From: Chloroflexota bacterium
GTDB lineage: Bacteria; Chloroflexota; UBA6077; JACCZL01
NCBI GenBank assembly: GCA_020845495.1
Contig: JADLFM010000062.1
Location: 183,419-247,418 of the forward strand
Direction: 5' to 3'
Length of the DNA: 64,000 nt
The translations under genes and the position numbers were made by a program. The notes beneath the pieces are model-generated. The model did no database searches. It saw only the letters and a list, made by a program, of their open reading frames with translations, and had not been told where the DNA came from. Shown one piece after another: positions 17,433 through 26,428 of this stretch; the stretch's first letter is position 1; each line of letters starts with the position of its first letter.

Positions 17433-18512
17433 ATGCCCGACGCTCCTCGCACAGACTCCGCCTACGCGCGCGCCGGCGTCGACATCGCCGCCGGCGAGCG
17501 GGCCGTCGACCTGATTCGTCCCGCCGTCCGCTCGTCCTGGGCGGCGCTCGAAGGAGCCACACCGGGCGGGCATGGCCCGCGCGTCCTGGGCGACCTTGGC
17601 GCATTCAGCGGGCTGGTCGCGTTGGGGACCAGTTTCCGCGAGCCGGTGCTCGTCAGCAGCACGGACGGCGTTGGCACCAAGCTGAAAGTCGCAATCGCGA
17701 TGGGCCGGCACGGCACCATCGGCCGGGATCTCGTCGCGCACTGCGTGGACGACATCTTGACGGCCGGCGCGACGCCCCTCTTCTTCCTCGACTACGTTGG
17801 GATGGGGAAGCTCGTCCCAGAGCGGCTGGAGCAGATCGTCGCTGGGATCGCGGCCGAGTGCGCGGTGAATGGCTGCGCGCTCGTGGGCGGCGAAACGGCC
17901 GAGCTACCGGACCTGTACGCTGAGGACGATTACGATCTGGCCGGCTTCATCGTCGGCGTGGTGGAGCGAGACGGCATCGTCGATGGCTCGGCGATCCAGG
18001 CCGGCGACCCGATCTGGGGGCTGGAGTCGAGCGGGTTGCACACCAACGGCTACTCGCTGGCGCGGAAGGCGCTGGCGGGCCTGCCGCTCGACGAGCCGCA
18101 TCCCGACCTTGGCCGGCCGCTCGGCGACGCGCTGCTCGAGCCGCACCGCTCCTACCTGAGCGCCATGCGGCCGTTGCTTCAAGCCGGCCTCGTGCGAGGC
18201 ATGGCCCACATCACCGGGGGCGGCTACGAGGGCAACATCCCCCGCATCCTGCCGGCTGGCCTCACGGCCGAATTGTCCTGGGGAGCGTGGCCAGTGCCGC
18301 CGATCTTCGACCTGATTCAGCGGCGCGGCGAGGTCAGCTTCGAGGAGATGACGCGGGTCTTCAACCTGGGGCTTGGCTGGGTGTTCGTCACCGCCGAGAA
18401 CGCCGCCTCGGACGTCAGCCTGCTCGCCCCGCGGGCGCGCCTGGTCGGTCGGGTTGTCACACAGGCGATACCCGACGCGGGCCGGCGAGTCCGGCTCCTG
18501 AACGCGCCGTGA
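17433..18512 (+). CDS. purM: Phosphoribosylformylglycinamidine cyclo-ligase (AIR synthetase) PurM
   Basis: A 359-residue ATP-dependent cyclase converting FGAM to AIR, the fifth step. Visible: SAYARAGVDIAAGERAVDLI at the N-terminus, VSSTDGVGTKLKVA, HCVDDILTAGATPLFFLDY, GGETAELPDLY, GLHTNGYSLARK, ITGGGYEGNIPRILP and the end FNLGLGWVFV. ATG 17433 is preferred; an in-frame TTG at 17424 overlapping the purF stop is an alternative and would add three residues. It overlaps purN by GTGA. Confidence 0.95.
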   Translation: MPDAPRTDSAYARAGVDIAAGERAVDLIRPAVRSSWAALEGATPGGHGPRVLGDLGAFSGLVALGTSFREPVLVSSTDGVGTKLKVAIAMGRHGTIGRDLVAHCVDDILTAGATPLFFLDYVGMGKLVPERLEQIVAGIAAECAVNGCALVGGETAELPDLYAEDDYDLAGFIVGVVERDGIVDGSAIQAGDPIWGLESSGLHTNGYSLARKALAGLPLDEPHPDLGRPLGDALLEPHRSYLSAMRPLLQAGLVRGMAHITGGGYEGNIPRILPAGLTAELSWGAWPVPPIFDLIQRRGEVSFEEMTRVFNLGLGWVFVTAENAASDVSLLAPRARLVGRVVTQAIPDAGRRVRLLNAP

Positions 18513-19153
18513 GCCCAGACCCAGCAGGCGGATTGCGCCGAGCGCGCGTCGGCGTGCTGATCTCGGGGCGGGGCTCCAATCTGCGCGCCCTGCTCGACGC
18601 CACCGAGCGGGGTGATGTGCCGGCCGATGTGGTGCTCGTCGCTTCGAATCGTGCGGACGCGCAGGGCCTCGTCCACGCCCGCGAGCGCGCCGTGCCGGTC
18701 GTCACCGCCGACCGCCAGCGCTTCGGGAATCGCGCAGCCCGCCAGGACCGCATTCGTGCTGCGCTCGACGCGGCCGGCGTTGACCTGGTGGTGCTGGCCG
18801 GCTGGGACGAGATCCTGGCACCATCGTTCATCGCAGCGTTCGCCGGCCGCATCCTGAACGTCCACCCCTCCCTCTTGCCGGCCTTCGGCAAGACGCTGCA
18901 CGCCCAGGCTGAAGCGCTGGAGCACGGCGTCAAGGTGAGCGGCTGCACCGTCCACTTTGTCACGGACGACGTCGATTGCGGCCCGATCGTCCTCCAGCGC
19001 GCGGTGCCGGTCGAAGAAGACGACACCGTCGAGACGCTGGCGACGCGCATCCTGGCCGAGGAGCATCATGCCCTCCCCGAAGCCGTGGGCCTCTGGTGCG
19101 CGGGCCGTCTCCACCTCGACGGCCAGCGGGTCCGCATTCTCCCCGCCGACTGA
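18509..19153 (+). CDS. purN: Phosphoribosylglycinamide formyltransferase PurN
   Basis: A 214-residue 10-formyltetrahydrofolate-dependent enzyme that formylates GAR, the third purine step. Motifs: VLISGRGSNLRALL at the N-terminus, LAGWDEILAPSFIAAF, NVHPSLLPAFGKTLHAQA (catalytic Asn and His), and GCTVHFVTDDVDCGPIVLQ (catalytic Asp region). GTG 18509 overlaps the purM stop. It is the last gene of this transcript; 46 bases later the convergent purS ends. Confidence 0.94.
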   Translation: MSPDPAGGLRRARVGVLISGRGSNLRALLDATERGDVPADVVLVASNRADAQGLVHARERAVPVVTADRQRFGNRAARQDRIRAALDAAGVDLVVLAGWDEILAPSFIAAFAGRILNVHPSLLPAFGKTLHAQAEALEHGVKVSGCTVHFVTDDVDCGPIVLQRAVPVEEDDTVETLATRILAEEHHALPEAVGLWCAGRLHLDGQRVRILPAD

Positions 19154-19199
19154 GCGCCGGTCCAGCGCAGCCGCCGCCTGCGTCAGTCGACTGCGTGTA

Positions 19200-19538
19200 T
19201 CAGCGCCGGCGCGACGCCCGGACGACGGTGACGCGATACTCCTCGACGACAGGGTTCGCGAGCAACTGGCGGCACATCGCATCGGCCGCCGACTCCGCAG
19301 CCGCCTTGTCGGCCGCCCGGACCTCGATTTCGAAGTACTTGCCGGCTCGCACTCCCTCGACACCCTGAAACCCGAGATGCTTGAGTGCCTGGGCGATGCT
19401 CGTACCGGCCGGATCGCTCACGACGGGCTTCAGCGTCACCTGCACCCGGGCCAGCCAGTGTGGTTGGACGGCGGCAGGCTCGCCCCCGGCTGCCGGCCGG
19501 TAGGTAGGTGTGTCGCGTGCTGTCGTCTCCTGACTCAC
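19200..19538 (-). CDS. purS: Phosphoribosylformylglycinamidine synthase subunit PurS
   Basis: PurS bridges PurQ and PurL and helps pass ammonia between them. The family core is clear: ARVQVTLKPVVSDPAG, the helix AQALKHLGFQGVEGVRAGKYFEIEV and CRQLLANPVVEEYRV. The protein is 112 residues, about 30 longer than usual, because of a polar N-terminal extension (QETTARDTPTYRPAAGGEPA) of unknown role. GTG 19538 is supported by GGAGG six to seven bases upstream. It lies downstream of purD on the minus strand and ends facing purN. Other genomes usually keep purS beside purQ. Confidence 0.9.
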   Translation of the reverse strand: MSQETTARDTPTYRPAAGGEPAAVQPHWLARVQVTLKPVVSDPAGTSIAQALKHLGFQGVEGVRAGKYFEIEVRAADKAAAESAADAMCRQLLANPVVEEYRVTVVRASRRR

Positions 19539-19635
19539 TCAGTCCTCCAAGGGCACTTCCCCATCCAGATTCGTGCGGCTACCGTCGAGCGTGCAGAGTT
19601 GGAACACCGCGGGCCGTCGAGTGGGTGCACGGCGC

Positions 19636-20907
19636 TCACGACGCTGGGTCCGACGCGCCGATGTCGCGCCGGTACCAGCCGCCATCAAACGAGATACGCG
19701 CAGCGGCACCGTACGCCGCCTGACGGGCAGCAGCCAGGTCGGCGCCCTGCCCGACCACCGTCAGCACCCGCCCGCCGGCCGTCTCGACGCCGCCAGTCGC
19801 CGCTCGCCGGGTGCCAGCCTGGAAGACCAGCGACCCGGCCGGCAGGTCGTCCAGGCCGTGGATGATGCGTCCGGATGGGTAGCTGCCAGGATACCCTTCG
19901 GACGCCATGACGACCCCGCAGGCAACGCCCGGCGACCAGGACACCGATGAGGGGTCGAGGCGGCCGAGCGCCACCCTCTCGAACAGATCGAGGGCATCCG
20001 ATGCGAGCAGCGGCAGAATCACCTGGGTCTCGGGATCGCCGAAGCGGCAGTTGAACTCCAGCACCTTCGGGCCATCGGGCGTCAGCATCAGCCCGGCGTA
20101 GAGCACCCCGATGAACGGAGCGCCGCGCCGCGCGAGCGCGTCGACGGCCGGTCGGAGGATGTCCCGCTCGATCCTGTCCAGGAGGGGCGATGGCGCGTTG
20201 GCGGGCCGGCTGTAGGCACCCATTCCGCCGGTGTTCGGGCCACGATCGCCGTCCTCAGCGCGCTTGTAGTCGCGGGCTGGCGGCATGCGCGCGATCCGCT
20301 CGCCGTCGCAGAGCGCCAGCACTGACAGCTCTGGTCCGGTCAGGCACTCCTCGACGACGACGGTCTCGGCGGCGTGGCCCAGTGTCCGCAGCACGAACAA
20401 CTCGTCGAGGGCGGCCTCAGCCTGGGCCTGCGTCTGAGCCACGGTCACGCCCTTGCCAGCCGCCAGCCCGTCCGCTTTGACCACGACCGGCAGGCCGAAC
20501 TGGCGCAGCCCGGCCCGCGCGGCACCGAGGCTCGTCACGGCCAGGGATCGGGCCGTCGGGATGCCGGCCGACGCCATCAGGTCCTTCGCCCACGCCTTGC
20601 TCGCCTCGATGCGGGCAGCGGCCTGACCTGGACCGAACGCCGGGATGCCAGCCGCGCGAAGACGATCGGCGAGGCCAGCGGCCAGCGGCGCTTCCGGCCC
20701 AACGACGACCAGTCCGACCTGATGCTCGCGCGCCGTCGCGACGATAGCCTCGACATCGTCAGCGTTGACTGGCAGATTCGTGGCGAGGAGCGCCGTGCCA
20801 GCGTTGCCTGGCGCGCAGTACAACCGCCCGAGCCGTCGCGACCGCGTCAGCGCCCAGCAGAGGGTGTGCTCGCGGGCGCCGTTCCCGATGACCAGCACGT
20901 TCGTCAC
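19636..20907 (-). CDS. purD: Phosphoribosylamine-glycine ligase PurD
   Basis: An ATP-grasp enzyme of 423 residues making GAR from phosphoribosylamine and glycine, the second purine step. Marks: TNVLVIGNGAREHTLCWAL at the start, VVVGPEAPLAAGLADRLR, VVKADGLAAGKGVTVA, RDYKRAEDGDRGPNTGGMGAYS and VLEFNCRFGDPETQVILPLL. GTG 20907 is chosen because the family normally begins just before NVLVIGNGAREH and GAGGCG lies upstream. Several in-frame ATGs up to 20979 would add a repetitive Met-rich leader that looks non-coding. It is probably co-transcribed with purS (97 bp apart) and diverges from purE. Confidence 0.95.
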   Translation of the reverse strand: MTNVLVIGNGAREHTLCWALTRSRRLGRLYCAPGNAGTALLATNLPVNADDVEAIVATAREHQVGLVVVGPEAPLAAGLADRLRAAGIPAFGPGQAAARIEASKAWAKDLMASAGIPTARSLAVTSLGAARAGLRQFGLPVVVKADGLAAGKGVTVAQTQAQAEAALDELFVLRTLGHAAETVVVEECLTGPELSVLALCDGERIARMPPARDYKRAEDGDRGPNTGGMGAYSRPANAPSPLLDRIERDILRPAVDALARRGAPFIGVLYAGLMLTPDGPKVLEFNCRFGDPETQVILPLLASDALDLFERVALGRLDPSSVSWSPGVACGVVMASEGYPGSYPSGRIIHGLDDLPAGSLVFQAGTRRAATGGVETAGGRVLTVVGQGADLAAARQAAYGAAARISFDGGWYRRDIGASDPAS

Positions 20908-21000
20908 GCCATTCGCCTCACGGTCGGGCGTCATGCCGTCTGACGTCATGCAATCGAGCATCATGCCGCCGGGCGTCACGCCATCGGCCTCCTATTGGTT

Positions 21001-21017
21001 GGCGAGGTGACCTCGCC
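21001..21017. promoter_or_regulatory. Perfect palindrome in the purD-purE divergent spacer (candidate operator)
   Basis: GGCGAGGTGACCTCGCC has two perfect 8-bp arms around a single central base. It lies midway between purD (start 20907, minus) and purE (start 21122, plus). An 8-bp palindrome TGACGTCA is nearby at 20941-20948. The position would suit a regulator controlling both directions. No regulator gene is adjacent, so the binding protein is unknown. Confidence 0.45.
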
Positions 21018-21106
21018 GTGCCCGAAGTGTACCGGAGCCTCAGAGGCCGGCCGATCACGACGACGACACGGCGCCGACTCGGCAGGCAATCGGACCTCCT
21101 GACGCC

Positions 21107-21115
21107 TGCTACACT
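21107..21115 (+). promoter_or_regulatory. Putative extended -10 for purE (leaderless)
   Basis: TGCTACACT, an extended -10 (TGn plus TACACT), ends six bases before the purE ATG at 21122. The predicted transcription start is therefore at or next to the ATG, and no Shine-Dalgarno site lies between. Motif and spacing only. Confidence 0.4.
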
Positions 21116-21121
21116 CCGTGC

Positions 21122-21622
21122 ATGAATCCGCTCGTCGGTCTAATCATGGGCTCACGTTCAGACTGGGAGACGATGCGCCACGCTGCCGATACGCTCGACG
21201 TGCTCGGCGTCCCGCACGAGGCCCGGATCGTCTCGGCGCACCGCACGCCGGACCTCCTGTTCGAGTATGCCGGTAACGCCGAAGCGCGTGGCCTTCAGGT
21301 CATCATTGCGGGCGCAGGCGGCGCGGCGCACCTGCCCGGCATGGCGGCGGCTCGAACGGTGCTGCCGGTCCTCGGGGTACCGGTCCAGTCGCACGCGCTC
21401 AACGGTATCGACTCCCTGCTCTCGATCGTCCAGATGCCGGCCGGGGTTCCGGTTGGGACGCTGGCAATCGGGCGAGCCGGAGCCGTGAATGCCGCGTTGC
21501 TGGCCGCGAGCATCGTGGGCATCCACTATCCCGAGTATCGCGAGGCCCTTCGGCGCTATCGAGCGTCGCAGACCGAGGCGGTACTCGCGGATCCCAGGCC
21601 CGGCGGAGATGCGGGCGGGTGA
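21122..21622 (+). CDS. purE: N5-carboxyaminoimidazole ribonucleotide mutase PurE
   Basis: A 166-residue class I PurE that moves the carboxyl group of N5-CAIR to give CAIR, the step after PurK. Signature blocks: [16 protein letters not shown], the active-site region [27 protein letters not shown] and [20 protein letters not shown]. The C-terminal 20 residues are variable. Being paired with PurK, it belongs to the two-enzyme bacterial route rather than the direct-carboxylating type. Its stop overlaps the purK start (GTGA). Confidence 0.95.
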   Translation: MNPLVGLIMGSRSDWETMRHAADTLDVLGVPHEARIVSAHRTPDLLFEYAGNAEARGLQVIIAGAGGAAHLPGMAAARTVLPVLGVPVQSHALNGIDSLLSIVQMPAGVPVGTLAIGRAGAVNAALLAASIVGIHYPEYREALRRYRASQTEAVLADPRPGGDAGG

Positions 21623-22713
21623 TCGTCGGCGTCCTTGGGGGCGGCCAGCTTGGGCGAATGCTCGCGCTGGCGGGGTACCCGCTCGGCCTGCGTTTCCGAT
21701 TCCTGGACCCATCGCCGGAGTCGCCGGCTGGCCAGTTTGCGGACCTGCACGTCGCCCGGTACGACGACCAGGCTGCGCTTGCGCGCTTCGCCGATGGCCT
21801 GGACGTGGTGACCTACGAGTTCGAGAACGTCCCGGTGGCGACCACTCGCTTCCTCGCCGGGCGGGTGCCGGTGCTGCCGCCTCCCGCCGCCCTGGAGGTC
21901 GCCCAGGATCGGCTGCGCGAGAAGACCCTGTTCGCCCGCCTTGGCATTCCGACGGCAACGTACGTGCCGGTCGACAGCCTGGACCAGCTTGCGGATGCCG
22001 TCGCGCGGATCGGCCTGCCTGCCGTGCTCAAGACCCGCCGCCTCGGCTATGACGGCAAGGGCCAACTGGTCCTGCACACTCCCGCCGACGTCGAAGGCGC
22101 CTGGACCGCGCTGGGCGGCATCCCGCTCATCCTCGAAGGGTTCGTTCCATTCGAGCGCGAGCTCTCGATCCTGGCTGCCCGCGATCCAGCCGGCGCAGTG
22201 GCCTGCTACCCGCTCGTCGCGAACCAGCATCGGGCCGGCATCCTGCGGCTGAGCCTGGCTCCGGCGGAGGCGGTCACGTCGGAGCTTCAGGCGCGCGCCG
22301 AAGGGCATGCGCGGGCCGTCCTCGAAGCACTCGACTACGTGGGTGTGCTAGCCGTGGAGCTCTTTCAGGTTGGCGATAGCCTGCTCGCCAACGAGATGGC
22401 GCCACGTGTCCACAATTCAGGGCACTGGACGATCGAAGGCGCGGAAACCAGTCAGTTCGAACAGCACCTCCGCGCGATCCTTGGCCTGCCGCTCGGCTCG
22501 ACCCAGCTTCGGGGCTGGAGCGCGATGGCGAACCTGCTGGGCGTCGAGCCGCCGCTCGGCGCGCTGCTCGCTCAGCCGGGCCTGCACCCCCACCGCTACG
22601 GCAAGGCGCCGCGCCCCGGCCGCAAGCTCGGCCACGTGACCCTCGTCAGGGAGTCGCCAGCCCTCCGGGACGCCTCTCTGGCGGAGCTACTCTCCCTGCT
22701 CCCGCCCGACTGA
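21619..22713 (+). CDS. purK: 5-(carboxyamino)imidazole ribonucleotide synthase PurK
   Basis: A 364-residue ATP-grasp enzyme that carboxylates AIR with ATP and bicarbonate to give N5-CAIR for PurE. Motifs: [17 protein letters not shown] at the start, [45 protein letters not shown] and [18 protein letters not shown]. The start is GTG overlapping the purE stop. A strong palindrome at 22728-22753 follows and probably ends the transcript. Confidence 0.95.
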   Translation: MIVGVLGGGQLGRMLALAGYPLGLRFRFLDPSPESPAGQFADLHVARYDDQAALARFADGLDVVTYEFENVPVATTRFLAGRVPVLPPPAALEVAQDRLREKTLFARLGIPTATYVPVDSLDQLADAVARIGLPAVLKTRRLGYDGKGQLVLHTPADVEGAWTALGGIPLILEGFVPFERELSILAARDPAGAVACYPLVANQHRAGILRLSLAPAEAVTSELQARAEGHARAVLEALDYVGVLAVELFQVGDSLLANEMAPRVHNSGHWTIEGAETSQFEQHLRAILGLPLGSTQLRGWSAMANLLGVEPPLGALLAQPGLHPHRYGKAPRPGRKLGHVTLVRESPALRDASLAELLSLLPPD

Positions 22714-22727
22714 CACCCCCCCGGTTG

Positions 22728-22753
22728 CCCCTCTCCCGCACGCGGGAGAGGGG
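22728..22753. terminator. Perfect 12-bp palindrome between convergent genes, likely bidirectional terminator or dispersed repeat
   Basis: CCCCTCTCCCGC (22728-22739), two bases, then its exact reverse complement (22742-22753). It lies between the ends of purK (+) and the short helical-protein gene (-), the correct place for a two-way terminator, though no T-run follows. The hairpin with the flanking GGCCGGGGGTGAGGG resembles a palindrome dispersed in many high-GC genomes. Confidence 0.65.
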
Positions 22754-22770
22754 CCGGGGGTGAGGGCGGG

Positions 22771-22983
22771 CTACTTGTGTCCGGCCAGCATCGTGAGCGC
22801 CTGGGCCGCGCGCACGAACTTGTTCTCGGCAAGCTGACGGATCGTCTTGACGTTGAACGCCTTCTGGATCGCCTCAGCGTCCGCCTTGCTCACACCCTGG
22901 AGCGCGTCGATGGGAAGATCGGCGATCTCGGCGAACGACAGATTCTCGTGGGCCTTATCGAGGAGCTGCGAGATGTCGGCCAT
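22771..22983 (-). CDS. Small helical (helix-hairpin-helix-like) protein of unknown function
   Basis: A 70-residue protein beginning MADISQLLDKAHENLSFAEI. ATG 22983 is chosen because GGAGG is five to six bases upstream; longer forms lack such a site. The middle, DLPIDALQGVSKADAEAIQKAF followed by NVKTIRQLAENKF, looks like a helix-hairpin-helix pair (a Gly-Val-Ser turn between two helices), a fold often used for DNA or protein contacts. It lies downstream of the CheB-CheR gene on the same strand, 120 bp away. I do not recognise a named family. Confidence 0.75.
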   Translation of the reverse strand: MADISQLLDKAHENLSFAEIADLPIDALQGVSKADAEAIQKAFNVKTIRQLAENKFVRAAQALTMLAGHK

Positions 22984-23104
22984 GCTGCCTCCCATAATCT
23001 GAGTGCCAAACTGACACTCCGCGGTCATGATGCCAGGGGCACGGGCCGGACTGCACCGGTTGCTGTATGGCCGATTATCCGAACGGGATGCATGGGCCGG
23101 CGGG

Positions 23105-26100
23105 TCAGGACGACGAGGGTGCGTCGAGGAGCGGCAGCCGAATCGTGAAGGTGGTGCCCTTACCGGGCGTCGAGTCGAGCGTAATCGTGCCGTCGTGCTC
23201 GGTCACGATCTCACGCGAGATGTACAGGCCAAGCCCCAGGCCCTGCCCGGTCTTGTCGGACGCCGTCGGTGCGCCCTGGCGGAAGCGCGCGAAGAGCAGG
23301 GGCTGGACGTCGGGCGCGATGCCCGGGCCGTGGTCTTCGACCTGAATCTGGGCCTCGCCGTCGGCGCGGCCCACGCGCACCGTTATCGACGGACTCTCCT
23401 TTGCATAGGTCAGGGCATTCGTCAGGAGATTGAGCAGCACCTGTTCGAGCCGCACGGTGTCGCCGTTCACGCGCACGCTGTCCTCTGGAAGCTCCAGGAG
23501 AATCGGCGGAGTCTGGGCAATCGCCCGCGCGGTCTCGACGGCGTTCTGCGCGAGCTCGGACACGTCGATCGGCGCCCGCTCGATCGGGATCCGGCCGCTT
23601 TGCAGACGAGCCACGTCGAGCAGGCTCCCGATCAGAGTCGCCATCCGCTCCGCCTGAGCCAGCGCGAGGGTGGCCAGCCGGTTCGTCCGCGCCGTATCCG
23701 CCAGCGGCTCCCGCTGGAGGATCTGGAGGAAGCCTCGGAGTGCGGTGAGCGGTGTGCGTAGCTCGTGGCTGGCCAGCGAGAGGAACGTATCCTGAAAGTG
23801 ACGAACGCTCCGGTCGGTAATCTCCCGGATCACGGCGACGCCGAGGGCTGGTCGGTTTGCTCGAACGGGCTGACCGGTGGCTTCGAACCAGCGTTGACTC
23901 CCGTCCTCAGCCGGTAGCATGAACTCGACCGTGAACGTGTCACCCCGGGCTGCCCGCTGCAACGGGCCTGCTTCGTCGGCGAGCGGAAGCCCGCCCACGC
24001 CCAGGAGCTCGTTCCGCAAGCGATCGTCGTCTCCGAACAGCCTCTGGTAGGCGCCGTTCGCGAACACCTGACGGCCCTGTGCGTCGACGGCGACAACGGC
24101 ATCGGCCATGTTCGAGAGGACAGCGTCGAGGCGCCCTCGCTCGCTTTCGCTGATGTGTCGCTGCTCCTCGATGGTCCCGGCCAGATCCTGGAGCTCGACG
24201 CTGCGGGCCTGGAGATCGTCGTTGGTGGTATTCAGCTCTTCGACGGTCGCCTGGAGCTCCTCGTTCAGGGTCTCCAACTCTTCATTGGTCGCCTGGAGCT
24301 CCTCGTTGAGCGTCTCGACCTCCTCGGTCGCGGCCTGGATCTCTTCGTTCGAGACGAGCAGTTCTTCATTGGAGTTGCGGAGCCCGGCGTTGGCGGTCGT
24401 CAGATCGTCGTTGGCCGACTGGAGATCGCGATTCGTCTCGACGGTCCGCCTGAACTGCTCCTCGAGGCGCTCGATCTCCGCACGCTGGCGTTCGCTTTCG
24501 CGCTCGCGATCGATCCGGTGCTCGCTCTCGGCCGTCACATCCTCGACGAGGACGATCACCGTGTCGAGCGGCCCGTCCCTGGCCTCGATCGTCTCGGCGC
24601 GGCAGGACAACCGGACATACCGGAAACGCCCTTCAGCGTCCGGGGCCCCGACGTCGAACGACACGTCGTCGGTCTCACCCCGGAACGCCCGGTCGATCGC
24701 GCCCCGCAGCGGCCCCGTCGGCAGGGCTGAGATGAGGTGGATGAGATCGTCACCTACAGCCGGGGTATGAATCTCCAACAGGCGCCGGGCAGTGCCGTTG
24801 ATGAACTGGATGTCGTACTGACGGTCCACCAGGACCACACCAACCGGCAGCCGCAGGAGCAAGTGCTCCATCCGGTCGGACACCACCCCTGAGCGCTGAG
24901 AGTCGCGCGGCGCCCGTCCGAGGACCATCTCCATGTCGACGTGGGAACGGCGTGGCTGCGACGGCCGGCTCGTCGGCGACGGCGCAACGTCCCGAATCCG
25001 AGCCGGCGGAATCAGGACGCGGTCGCCGATTCGACGGTAGATCTTGAGGCGCGGTTGCGCGAGCGAAAAGAGCTCCGCCAGCGGGCTGACCGTCTCAGCC
25101 TTGCCGAGCACCAGGTACCCGCCGTCGCGAAGCGAGAAGGCGAACAACTGAAGCGCGCGCCGCTGGAGCTCGGTCGTGAAGTAGATGAGAACGTTGCGAC
25201 AGAGGGTGAGATCGATCCGGGGGAACGGTGCACGCTGCCCGAGGTCGTGTTGGCCGAAGACGATCATCGCGCGGATCTGCTTCTTGACCTCGTACGCATC
25301 GTCGACGCGGGAGAAGTACCGATCCAGATACGCGCGCGGTAACCCTACGAGCGCGCCGGCCGGGTACAGGCCACGTCGAGCGAAGGCGACCGCGCCCGCA
25401 TCGAGATCGGTGGCGAAGATGCGAATGTTGAACGCGTCCACCTGGTCGCCCAGCACCTCGGCCAACAGTATCGCGAGGGAGTAGGCCTCTTCGCCGGTCG
25501 CGCAACCTGCCGACCAGATGCGCAGCGTGTTCCCGTGGGATCGAGCATCGCCGATCAGCTCAGGCAGGATGTGGGTTCGCAATTCGTCGAAGAGCTCGGC
25601 GTCACGGAAGAACTCGGTGACCTTGATCAAGAAGCTGTTGACCAGCCGCTGATACTCCTCGTCGTGCTGCTGGAGATAGCGGACGTACGCTCTGAGGCTG
25701 TCGCTACCGGTCGCCACGATACGCCGCTGCAAGCGGCGCATGATGGTCGGCATCTTGTAACTCGAGAAGTCGATGCCGTTGCGCTCACGAAGCTGTTCCA
25801 GGAGTTGTCGAAGCGGGCGATCGTCCGCGGGCGGCCGTGGCGTGTAGGCGCCGGTCAGCAGGTCGTAGAGCAGCGGGCCGATCGACTCGAGGTTGGCCAC
25901 CACGTCGATCGTCGAGGGCGCAAGCGAGCGGGGCAGGGCGGGATAACTCGCCGTCTCCGGGTTCTGAATGACCACCACCCCACCGGCGTCCTTCACCCCA
26001 CGCGCGCCGGCAGCGCCATCGGAGCCAGTCCCGGTAAGGACCACCGCGATCAAACCCTCGCCGAAGGTCTGCGCCGCCGACATGAACAGGCGGTCGATCG

Positions 26101-26428
26101 ACGGCTTCGGGGCCCCATTGTCGTCAGCACCGACGCGAATCTCATGGTCGGTGATCGCGACGTGGCGGTTCGAGGGCACCACGTAGACCACGCCAGCCTG
26201 GAGCGGGTCGCGGTCAACCACGGACCGGACGGGGAGGCGCGAGCGGCGAGCGAGGATCTCTTGAAGGTGGCTGATCCGGCGGGGGTGGAGGTGCTGCGCG
26301 ATGACGATCGGCGCCGGGAAGTCCGGGGCGAGCGTCCCGACGAGCGTCGAGAGCGCCTCGATCCCACCGGCGGACGATCCAATCACCACCAGTTGATTGT
26401 TGAGATTCATGTGCTGCTCTTCGGCCAT
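23105..26428 (-). CDS. CheB-CheR-PAS-histidine kinase multidomain signalling protein
   Basis: About 1107 residues. Domains in order: CheB methylesterase (about 10-190; GSSAGG with S19, AQHLHP with H46, TGTGSDGAAG), CheR methyltransferase (about 210-460; SAM-binding IWSAGCATGEEAYSLAILLAE), a PAS-like domain (MEHLLLRLPVGVVLVDRQYDI), a long Glu-rich coiled coil (repeats of EELQATNEELETLNEELQA), a second PAS (LDAVLSNMADAVVAVDAQGR) and a histidine kinase with H-box ASHELRTPLTALRG, N-box LLTNALTYA and GQGLGLGLYI. No membrane segment, so it is cytoplasmic. AGGAGG precedes ATG 26428 by seven bases. No chemoreceptor, CheA or receiver gene is nearby, so this is a signalling hybrid rather than a chemotaxis operon member. 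A CheB-like gene diverges from it. Confidence 0.93.
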   Translation of the reverse strand: MAEEQHMNLNNQLVVIGSSAGGIEALSTLVGTLAPDFPAPIVIAQHLHPRRISHLQEILARRSRLPVRSVVDRDPLQAGVVYVVPSNRHVAITDHEIRVGADDNGAPKPSIDRLFMSAAQTFGEGLIAVVLTGTGSDGAAGARGVKDAGGVVVIQNPETASYPALPRSLAPSTIDVVANLESIGPLLYDLLTGAYTPRPPADDRPLRQLLEQLRERNGIDFSSYKMPTIMRRLQRRIVATGSDSLRAYVRYLQQHDEEYQRLVNSFLIKVTEFFRDAELFDELRTHILPELIGDARSHGNTLRIWSAGCATGEEAYSLAILLAEVLGDQVDAFNIRIFATDLDAGAVAFARRGLYPAGALVGLPRAYLDRYFSRVDDAYEVKKQIRAMIVFGQHDLGQRAPFPRIDLTLCRNVLIYFTTELQRRALQLFAFSLRDGGYLVLGKAETVSPLAELFSLAQPRLKIYRRIGDRVLIPPARIRDVAPSPTSRPSQPRRSHVDMEMVLGRAPRDSQRSGVVSDRMEHLLLRLPVGVVLVDRQYDIQFINGTARRLLEIHTPAVGDDLIHLISALPTGPLRGAIDRAFRGETDDVSFDVGAPDAEGRFRYVRLSCRAETIEARDGPLDTVIVLVEDVTAESEHRIDRERESERQRAEIERLEEQFRRTVETNRDLQSANDDLTTANAGLRNSNEELLVSNEEIQAATEEVETLNEELQATNEELETLNEELQATVEELNTTNDDLQARSVELQDLAGTIEEQRHISESERGRLDAVLSNMADAVVAVDAQGRQVFANGAYQRLFGDDDRLRNELLGVGGLPLADEAGPLQRAARGDTFTVEFMLPAEDGSQRWFEATGQPVRANRPALGVAVIREITDRSVRHFQDTFLSLASHELRTPLTALRGFLQILQREPLADTARTNRLATLALAQAERMATLIGSLLDVARLQSGRIPIERAPIDVSELAQNAVETARAIAQTPPILLELPEDSVRVNGDTVRLEQVLLNLLTNALTYAKESPSITVRVGRADGEAQIQVEDHGPGIAPDVQPLLFARFRQGAPTASDKTGQGLGLGLYISREIVTEHDGTITLDSTPGKGTTFTIRLPLLDAPSSS

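Noticed and set aside
20908..20979. N-terminal extension of PurD
   Set aside because: In-frame ATGs exist but encode a repetitive Met-rich leader absent from PurD proteins; the GTG at 20907 fits the family start and has an upstream GAGGCG.
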